A DNA stretch of 38,231 bases from Halothiobacillus neapolitanus (GTDB lineage: Bacteria; Pseudomonadota; Gammaproteobacteria; Halothiobacillales; Halothiobacillaceae): assembly GCA_020722165.1 (NCBI GenBank), contig DYLI01000002.1, positions 2,591-40,821 on the forward strand, read 5' to 3'. The notes under the pieces were generated by a model. It was not told the origin of the DNA. It made no database searches and worked only from the letters and a program-made list of their open reading frames with translations. The position numbers and the translations under genes are program-made. Positions within the stretch are counted from its first letter, which is position 1. The number at the start of each line of letters is the position of its first letter. Below, one piece after another: positions 30,768 through 38,231 of this stretch.

Positions 30768-32249
30768 ATGTCAAATTGGACGGCTTTATTGAATCCTGCA
30801 CGGCGACGGGCGAGCGCGCCACAGAGTGGTGCACAAGAATCAACGCCTGCTTGGGGTAAACCATTAGCTTTGTCCTTGCCATGGCCGAATCTGTCCGGCA
30901 CAGGTGAGGTGCGTACCGAGATTGAGCGTGATTACGACCGCATCCTTTACGCAGCACCTGTCAGGCGTATGGCAGATAAAACGCAGGTGTTCCCTTTGGA
31001 GCGCAATGATGTGGTACGCACGCGCTTAACGCATTCGCATGAGGTGGCTAATTTGGCGCGCGCAGCGGGGGTGGACCTAGTGTTCAACCATGCTGTTGCA
31101 GGGGCGCGTGAACAAGCTGCGCGTGATGTACCGACCCTGTTGGCGACGCTGGGATTAGCGCATGACTTGGGTAATCCACCGTTTGGGCATCAAGGTGAGC
31201 GCGCCATGCAGGCTTGGTTTGAGCGTCATGCAGCGGTGGTGTTTGAGGCGCACTTTGGTTTGACCGAGGCGATGCGTCTGGATTTTCTGCGTTTCGAGGG
31301 CAATGCACAAACCTTACGCCTGCTCACCAAGCTACAAATTATCAATGACGATTATGGCCTGAATTTGAGTTATGCCACATTAGCGGCTTTGCTGAAATAT
31401 CCGGTGGCTTCGAATGCGGTGGATAAGTCGCAGCCTGTGCGGCGGAAGCATGGTTTTTTTCAATCGGAAGCGCGCCTGGTTGAAGAAGTTTGGGCGGCGA
31501 CCGGTTTGCCCGCAGGGCAACGTCATCCGTTGACGTTTGTGTTGGAGGCGTGTGATGACATTGCGTATTGCGTGTTGGACGCGGAAGACGCGGTAAAAAA
31601 ACGTCTGGTGTCCTTCCACGATATCTTGGCTTTTTTGCGTCATGGCGCGGGGCAGAATGCTACGGTCGCATGGGTGTGTAATGAAGCTGAGCGCGAGCAT
31701 GTGGTCTATCGTGAAGCGGGCTTGTCGCCTGCGGAGTTAAACGATATTTCCATGCAAGTCTTTCGTATTCGTGCCATGGGTGTGTTGATGCGCGCGCTGA
31801 CCGAAGCCTGGCTGCGTCAGCAGCAAGCCATACTGGACGGTGAATTTGTGGGCGAGTTGCTGGAGTCCTCGTCAGCGGGAGTGTTTATTGCAACGCTGCG
31901 CCAATTCAATCAGCGCCATGTCTATCGTCACCCCAGCGTGCTTAAAGTTGAGCTGCGCGGCTTTGAGGTGATTCATGAGTTGATGGATATGTTGTGGTTT
32001 GCGATTACGGATCGCGATCCCGGCTCACCCGCCGAAGCCCCTCGGCGTTCGCCATTTGCCTCGTATGCCTATGGTCGCATGTCGGAGAATTATCGCCGCG
32101 TATTTGAATCCCCGCGCAACCCGATGCCGCTGCGTTATCGCGAGGCGCAACTACTCACCGACATGATTGCAGGTATGACGGATTCTTACGCCGTGGCAAT
32201 GTGCGAGGAGCTGCGACCGCATTTTCGTGCGGTTGCAAAGCGAGTTTGA
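30768..32249 (+). CDS. dgt: Deoxyguanosinetriphosphate triphosphohydrolase-family dNTPase
   Basis: 494 aa; RTRLTHSHEVANLARA, LGLAHDLGNPPFGHQGERAM (HD motif). Confidence 0.92.
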   Translation: MSNWTALLNPARRRASAPQSGAQESTPAWGKPLALSLPWPNLSGTGEVRTEIERDYDRILYAAPVRRMADKTQVFPLERNDVVRTRLTHSHEVANLARAAGVDLVFNHAVAGAREQAARDVPTLLATLGLAHDLGNPPFGHQGERAMQAWFERHAAVVFEAHFGLTEAMRLDFLRFEGNAQTLRLLTKLQIINDDYGLNLSYATLAALLKYPVASNAVDKSQPVRRKHGFFQSEARLVEEVWAATGLPAGQRHPLTFVLEACDDIAYCVLDAEDAVKKRLVSFHDILAFLRHGAGQNATVAWVCNEAEREHVVYREAGLSPAELNDISMQVFRIRAMGVLMRALTEAWLRQQQAILDGEFVGELLESSSAGVFIATLRQFNQRHVYRHPSVLKVELRGFEVIHELMDMLWFAITDRDPGSPAEAPRRSPFASYAYGRMSENYRRVFESPRNPMPLRYREAQLLTDMIAGMTDSYAVAMCEELRPHFRAVAKRV

Positions 32250-32270
32250 GTTTAATTGAGGTTAAAAATA

Positions 32271-32888
32271 ATGAGCACATCCAGTCCATTTTTTGCCATG
32301 CTGTCAAGGATGCGCCTAATTCAGCGCTGGGGATTAATGCGCAATACCCGTGTGGAAAACGTGCAGGAACACAGCCTTCAAGTGGCGGTGATCGCTCATG
32401 CGCTGGCGCTGATTAGCAACCGCCACTATGCAGGCACGTTTAATGCCGAGCGCGTGGCGGTTTTGGGCATGTTCCATGACGCGAGCGAGATTCTCACCGG
32501 CGATTTGCCCACGCCGGTGAAATATGGCAGTGAGGCGATTCGTGACGCCTACAAAACGCTGGAGCATCAGGCGGAGCGGCGCTTGCTTGAACTGTTGCCC
32601 GATGATTTGCGCGCGGATTACGCCCCGTTGCTGGATAGCCAACAGGTTGACCCCGCAGAGCAGCGTTTGGTGAAGGCCGCCGATAGCCTGGCCGGGTATT
32701 TGAAGTGCGTGGAAGAGGCCAGCGCGGGGAATAACGAATTTCGCCATGCCGAGCGTGCTCAGTTGGCGAAAATTGAGGAGTTGGCGCTTGAGCTGCCTGC
32801 GGCGCGTGACTTTATGCAGCGGTATGTGCCGGCGTTTTCCCTGTCATTGGATGAAATTAGCCACGCGCCGTTTCAGTCTCAGGCGTGA
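32271..32888 (+). CDS. yfbR: HD-domain 5'-deoxynucleotidase, YfbR family
   Basis: RWGLMRNTRVENVQEHSLQVAVIAHALALI, GMFHDASEILTGDLPTPVKY. Confidence 0.92.
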   Translation: MSTSSPFFAMLSRMRLIQRWGLMRNTRVENVQEHSLQVAVIAHALALISNRHYAGTFNAERVAVLGMFHDASEILTGDLPTPVKYGSEAIRDAYKTLEHQAERRLLELLPDDLRADYAPLLDSQQVDPAEQRLVKAADSLAGYLKCVEEASAGNNEFRHAERAQLAKIEELALELPAARDFMQRYVPAFSLSLDEISHAPFQSQA

Positions 32889-32899
32889 GGATTACCGGC

Positions 32900-34228
32900 C
32901 TACGTCGGTTTCAAGCGTTGATTGAGCTGCTCCAGCCCACCGCGAGCGTCGCTTTGTAGCACATAGACATGCGTGTCATTGAGCAGCGGATTGTCCATGC
33001 CACTAAAGCCTTGCGTTTGCGTGAGTATCAGCACGACTTTCGCGCTCGCTTCAAGGATGCTTAGATTGGGGATGTCCGCGTTGGCACGCTGCGGGTTAAT
33101 CAAGTCGTGTGCACCAATGCTTAAGGTGAGCGCCGGAATAGGCTGTTCACCGCTCCAGTGTTCGATCAGCATGCTTTCATCGATGCCCGATTCGCGCAGG
33201 AGTAAAGCGAGTTGCCCCGGCAAGCGTCCAGCCAGCGGATGCGCCAGCACTCGAACCTGTGTGCTGCGTTGACTAAGCCGCTTGGCCAGGTGCACCAATT
33301 CATCACAGCCCTCGGCGGCAATGCAGCCAAAGCCGGGAATAAGCAAAATATCCTGTGCCTGTTCAAGCTCCAGTGCGAGTTGCTCTAAGGTCATGGGGCG
33401 TTCGGGTGCAGCAGGTTCAGTCACAGCCTCGCTGGCTGTGGCACGCGCACCCCAAAGTAATTTGGAAAGCGGCATATTCACCTGCCGTCCAAGCTCCGAG
33501 CTTAGAATCAAAGTCAGAGCGGCGGAGAGTATGCCGGTCGCCAACAATGGGGCAAGCTCCAACGCAATACCGAGCAACGCCATGCTTAAACCGGTTAAAA
33601 CGCCCAGCCACGAAGCAGCAAGAGGCGCTTCGCGTTCGGCCAGCGGCAGGCTGAAGACGATGCCGGAAAGCGTCGCAAGAATGAAAAAACTCATTTGCCA
33701 GAGGATGTGAACCTTCATGCCGCTGGCAAGTAGGCCGCCCAAGACCAGCGTACAGAGCAGCAAAACCACGCCAATCCAGGATTGCGAAGCATGGCGCAAT
33801 ACATGCGGCAAAAGATGACTCAAACGCAAATGCGCCACGGCGGCACCCGCTGCCGAAAATGCACCGAGTAGCACGCTGAGATTGGCCAGCCCCAGAGTCA
33901 AACCCGGCTCAAGCAGCTGCTCCAGCATGGCCATACCGGCCACCAAGGCCGTGGCCGCGCCGGCCAAGCCATGCAGTAAAGCTAAGCGCGCCGGGAGATG
34001 GCTTAGCGTGGAGATGAGACCCAGAATGAAGGCCAAGCCCAACCCCAAAGCCAGCGCGCTCATCATCAGTAGCTGATTTTCGCCACCACCCAGCAGGATA
34101 GGCACGAGAACGGCCGCGCCAAAACCTGTGGCAAACCACGGGAAGGCGTGCCGCCCGGCGTGCATGCGTTGCAGTCCAATCAGCATCAGCAAGCCCGCCA
34201 GCGCGAGGCCAAGATTCATGTCATTCAT
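32900..34228 (-). CDS. Divergent PntB-like (transhydrogenase beta subunit-related) membrane protein
   Basis: About 442 aa; multi-TM region with LHGLAG; C-terminal dIII-like domain ILLIPGFGCIAAEG, HPLAGRLPGQLALLL, SIGAHDLINPQ, GFSGMDNPL; KRS NADP motif absent. Confidence 0.82.
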   Translation of the reverse strand: MNDMNLGLALAGLLMLIGLQRMHAGRHAFPWFATGFGAAVLVPILLGGGENQLLMMSALALGLGLAFILGLISTLSHLPARLALLHGLAGAATALVAGMAMLEQLLEPGLTLGLANLSVLLGAFSAAGAAVAHLRLSHLLPHVLRHASQSWIGVVLLLCTLVLGGLLASGMKVHILWQMSFFILATLSGIVFSLPLAEREAPLAASWLGVLTGLSMALLGIALELAPLLATGILSAALTLILSSELGRQVNMPLSKLLWGARATASEAVTEPAAPERPMTLEQLALELEQAQDILLIPGFGCIAAEGCDELVHLAKRLSQRSTQVRVLAHPLAGRLPGQLALLLRESGIDESMLIEHWSGEQPIPALTLSIGAHDLINPQRANADIPNLSILEASAKVVLILTQTQGFSGMDNPLLNDTHVYVLQSDARGGLEQLNQRLKPT

Positions 34229-34568
34229 GCGGGCTGGCTGTACTCGTTGATTCGGTAGGCGTGCTGGCAGGCGTAGCATTAATCGTGTTTACGATATTGG
34301 TTTGCCCAAGCTTTTCAATGCGATACAGCCAGATCAGCGCACCCATGCCGGAAGCACTGGCGACCAGAATAGCGATAAATCCGGCGGCCAAGCCAAAAAC
34401 CGTGTTGCTGTCACCGAACAACAACATGGCGGCGGGCAGGGTCATGGCATTGAGTAGCAGCGCGGCACTTAGCCAGCGAAGCTGACTCTCCAGGCGCACC
34501 TGTGCAGCCCACACCTGCCCAAGCAGGGCGGCGACCAGGGCAATCGTCAGTGCTGCGCCTATGTCCAC
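34221..34568 (-). CDS. PntAB-like small membrane protein (transhydrogenase membrane domain-related)
   Basis: 115 aa, GTG start 3 nt after trxB stop; GFIAILVASASGMGALIWLYRIEKLGQ resembles the [25 protein letters not shown] segment of PntA; ATGAATGA overlap with the PntB-like gene. Confidence 0.6.
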   Translation of the reverse strand: MDIGAALTIALVAALLGQVWAAQVRLESQLRWLSAALLLNAMTLPAAMLLFGDSNTVFGLAAGFIAILVASASGMGALIWLYRIEKLGQTNIVNTINATPASTPTESTSTASPHE

Positions 34569-34571
34569 GGT

Positions 34572-35576
<1,005 letters not shown>

Positions 35577-35582
35577 TCAGGT

Positions 35583-36377
35583 TCACAGAGGCGTGTGGCT
35601 TGCCTGCAAGTCGGGAATCAGCCAGCGGTCGTGTTGATCGTGAATTTGGCGCAATTTAAAACCATAAACAGCTTCAAGATTTGCGGGGGTGAGCAGTTCT
35701 TCGACGCGACCCGCTTGCCACGCGCCATTATCTTTGATGAGTAGCGCGTGAGTGCAGCTGCGCAAAGCCATATTGGGATCATGTAGGCTCATAAGCAGGC
35801 CATGACCTTGTTCGGCGAGGCTTTTTAGTTGGTGCAAAATGCACCACTGCCATGGCATGTCCAGGTGGTTGAGCGGCTCGTCCAGCAGCATCAGCGGCGG
35901 ATTTTGCGCCAGTAAGGTGGCGATACCCAAACGACGCCGCTCGCCGCCGGAAAGACTGTTGACGCGGCGCGGTTCAAAGCCCTGCAAGCCGCAGGTGTTG
36001 AGCGCGTTTTGCACGATGCTCGCGTCATCCATCGAGCCATCTGACCAGCGTTCGATGTGGGGATGGCGACCCGATTGCGCGGCCTCAAGCACGCTGGCTT
36101 CAAAGCCTTCGCTGGCATCCTGGGTGAGCAGACCGACATGGCGGGCGCGTTGGCGTGGTTTCCAGTCGGCTAGCGCGTGCTCAAGCAGTTTGATGTGGCC
36201 GTGGTGCACCGGACGAATCCCGGCGAGGGTGTGCAGCAAGGTGGTTTTGCCCGCGCCATTGCGCCCTAGTAATGCCCAACATTCGCCGGGTCGGATCGTG
36301 AGTTCGAGAGCGTCAAACAGGATTTTTTCGCCCTGTTTGAGCGTTAAATCATGCACTTGCAGCAAGAGTTCGCTCAT
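35583..36377 (-). CDS. ABC transporter ATPase, FecE/BtuD/HmuV type
   Basis: LLGRNGAGKTTLLHTLAG, NSLSGGERRRLGIATLLAQNPPLMLLDEPLNHLD. Confidence 0.88.
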   Translation of the reverse strand: MSELLLQVHDLTLKQGEKILFDALELTIRPGECWALLGRNGAGKTTLLHTLAGIRPVHHGHIKLLEHALADWKPRQRARHVGLLTQDASEGFEASVLEAAQSGRHPHIERWSDGSMDDASIVQNALNTCGLQGFEPRRVNSLSGGERRRLGIATLLAQNPPLMLLDEPLNHLDMPWQWCILHQLKSLAEQGHGLLMSLHDPNMALRSCTHALLIKDNGAWQAGRVEELLTPANLEAVYGFKLRQIHDQHDRWLIPDLQASHTPL

Positions 36378-37348
36378 GACTTGCCTTCCCGATAGAGCAG
36401 GGCGAGAAACAGCGGCGCGCCGATAAGCGCAATTAAGGCTCCGGCGGGCAGTTGTTGCGGCGCAATCAGGGTGCGTGCCAATACATCAGCCAGCATGACC
36501 AGGCTACCGCCGAGAAGAATGGCGCTAGGCAGGGCAAAACGATGATCGGCTCCGACCAGTAAACGTGCCAGATGCGGCGCGAGCAGGCCGACAAAGCCAA
36601 TGCTGCCCGCAGTAATCACGGCCAAGGCGGTGGCGACGGCGGCGAGCAAATACGCCCCCCAGCGCAGTTCGCGCACTGCCACGCCGAGGGAGGCGGCGCT
36701 GGCTTCGCCACGGGTGAGGATATTCAAATCACGCGCAAAGGGCAGGGTGAGCGCGGTCAAAACACCCAAGCCAATCAAGGCCAGCCACGGGGCGGGCGCG
36801 CCGGATAAATCGCCCATCAGCCAGAACAACATGCCGCGCAGAGCCGTTTCCGGGGCAAGCGCGAGCAGCAGGGTAATCACCGCGCCAAGCGCAGAGGCGA
36901 GCACCACGCCGGTGAGTAACAGGCGCTGGCGTGTCCATGCGCCCTCGCCATGCGCGAGGCCAATCACTAAAAGCAGCGCGGCAAACGCACCCGAGGCCGC
37001 ACCAAGATGCTGCATCAATAGTGGCAGGCCAAGCAAAATGGCAAGTAGCGCCCCCACCGCTGCACCACCGGAAATGCCCAAGATGTATGGGTCAGCCAGC
37101 GGATTGCGCGTGAGCACCTGAATCAGCGATCCTGCCAGCGCCAGTAGGCCGCCCGCTGCAAAGGCGGCGAGCACGCGCGGCAGGCGTAGTTGCATGACAA
37201 TGCTGTGTTCAAGCTGTTCTGCGCTATCGGCCATAAAGAACGGCCACACCCAGCCGCTACTGCCAAAGCCTAGGTTAGCCAGAAGAATGCCGGCGCTGGC
37301 AATGAGCAATAAAGTGAGAACCAGGATAGGGCGGAGGGTGAGGCGCAT
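36374..37348 (-). CDS. ABC transporter permease, FecCD/BtuC family
   Basis: LRLPRVLAAFAAGGLLALAGSLIQVLTRNPLADPYILGISGGAAVGA; GFVGLLAPHLARLLVGADHRF; start moved to ATG 37348; 4-nt overlap with the ATPase. Confidence 0.9.
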   Translation of the reverse strand: MRLTLRPILVLTLLLIASAGILLANLGFGSSGWVWPFFMADSAEQLEHSIVMQLRLPRVLAAFAAGGLLALAGSLIQVLTRNPLADPYILGISGGAAVGALLAILLGLPLLMQHLGAASGAFAALLLVIGLAHGEGAWTRQRLLLTGVVLASALGAVITLLLALAPETALRGMLFWLMGDLSGAPAPWLALIGLGVLTALTLPFARDLNILTRGEASAASLGVAVRELRWGAYLLAAVATALAVITAGSIGFVGLLAPHLARLLVGADHRFALPSAILLGGSLVMLADVLARTLIAPQQLPAGALIALIGAPLFLALLYREGKS

Positions 37349-37385
37349 GGTGGGGAGTCTACAGGGCGCTGGTGGGGGTATCAAA

Positions 37386-37422
37386 ATGAAAAAACCCGCG
37401 CCAGAGGCCTCCGGCGCGGGTT
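37386..37422 (-). terminator. Intrinsic terminator of the sulfurtransferase gene
   Basis: Minus strand AACCCGCGCC-ggaggcctct-GGCGCGGGTTTTTT. Confidence 0.85.
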
Positions 37423-37448
37423 GTGAAGCGTGTTTGAACAGCGAGTGT

Positions 37449-38231
37449 TTACTTCACGTCAGTCGAACCGGTCGGGTTGACGATCGGTAGATTCAGTTTG
37501 TTACCCCATTCCATCCAAGAGCTTTCGTAGTTGCCGACATTGACACCTTGCTCGCGCAATACAAAATATTCCAAAGCGGAGGCAAGTCCCTTGGAGCAAT
37601 ACGCGATGACCTGGGTGTCTTTGGGGATGTTGCCGTAGAGCGCACGCAGCTCCTCCTTGGAACGTAGGTGACCATCGTCAGTGAGGTTCAGGTTCACGGG
37701 AACGTTGCGTGCATTAGGGATGTGCCCCGAGCGATAGGCTTCGGATTTCAGGCCGCTGTAGTGCTCGCCGTCGCGTGCATCAAGGATAATGTAGGGCTTG
37801 GAGCCGTTCAGGGCTTGATCGATATCGAACCAAGTTTTCACGGCTTTTCTGTTGGTCTGGGTGCGGTAGTCAGAAATGTCGATGCGTGGTGTCTCTTGCG
37901 TGAGCTTTCCGCCATTGGCTTGCCATGCCTGAAGTCCACCGTCCAACAAGCGAGCTTTTTGATGGCCGTTCATTTCCAGCATCCAGAAGACGCGCGCGGC
38001 TGGCACCATATTGGTGCCATCGTAAACCACCACAAGATCACTATTTTTCAGCCCGATGCTTTGGAATAGCAGCTTGGCGCGCTCGGCGGCGAGTACAAGG
38101 CCACTTTTGGAAATATCCTGAAAGGTGCTTCTGTAGGGCAGGTTGCGCGCGCCGGGAATGTGTCCTTGCTGATATTCAGCCGCCGGGCGGGCATCAATCA
38201 ACACGACATTGCTTTGCTGCATCAGGTTGGC
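37449..38231 (-). CDS. Tandem rhodanese sulfurtransferase (partial, runs off window edge)
   Basis: VVLIDARPAAEYQQGHIPGARN; second domain VIAYCSKGLASALEYFVLREQGVNVGNYESSWMEWGN; reading frame stays open to the window end. Confidence 0.9.
   Translation of the reverse strand, partial: ANLMQQSNVVLIDARPAAEYQQGHIPGARNLPYRSTFQDISKSGLVLAAERAKLLFQSIGLKNSDLVVVYDGTNMVPAARVFWMLEMNGHQKARLLDGGLQAWQANGGKLTQETPRIDISDYRTQTNRKAVKTWFDIDQALNGSKPYIILDARDGEHYSGLKSEAYRSGHIPNARNVPVNLNLTDDGHLRSKEELRALYGNIPKDTQVIAYCSKGLASALEYFVLREQGVNVGNYESSWMEWGNKLNLPIVNPTGSTDVK

Overview
This 38.2-kb window is a gene-dense bacterial chromosomal segment, probably from a sulfur-oxidising gammaproteobacterium (lineage inferred from gene content only). 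I saw no tRNA, rRNA, CRISPR array or mobile element. Main blocks, in order: (i) esterase-earP-efp on the minus strand, where EF-P carries Arg32; (ii) trmO; (iii) a minus-strand thiol/sulfur operon, arsR(BigR/SqrR-like)-DUF2892-rhodanese-grx-trxC-like-secB-gpsA; (iv) envC-like, ctpA and a DJ-1/PfpI gene on the plus strand; (v) a nitrogen block, torF-glnK-amtB plus a second amt, with two good sigma54 -24/-12 elements; (vi) ubiK-comM; (vii) a compact nodI-nodJ-like exporter, MASE1-PAS-GGDEF and HAD-like operon; (viii) a TPR protein and tsdB-tsdA thiosulfate dehydrogenase genes; (ix) a complete F-type ATP synthase operon, atpZ-like/I/B/E/F/H/A/G/D/C; (x) dgt and yfbR; (xi) trxB followed immediately by two genes resembling the membrane part (PntAB) and the PntB subunit of proton-translocating transhydrogenase, with degenerated NADP-site motifs and no NAD-binding PntAA partner in view; (xii) a FecCD/BtuCD-type ABC pair and an edge-truncated sulfurtransferase. 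The best candidate for something undescribed is the trxB-linked transhydrogenase-like module. The two sigma54 promoters, the zinc-motif-less TrxC, the persulfide-sensor-led operon and the c-di-GMP/ABC/HAD operon are also worth checking. All family calls come from motif reading without database searches.
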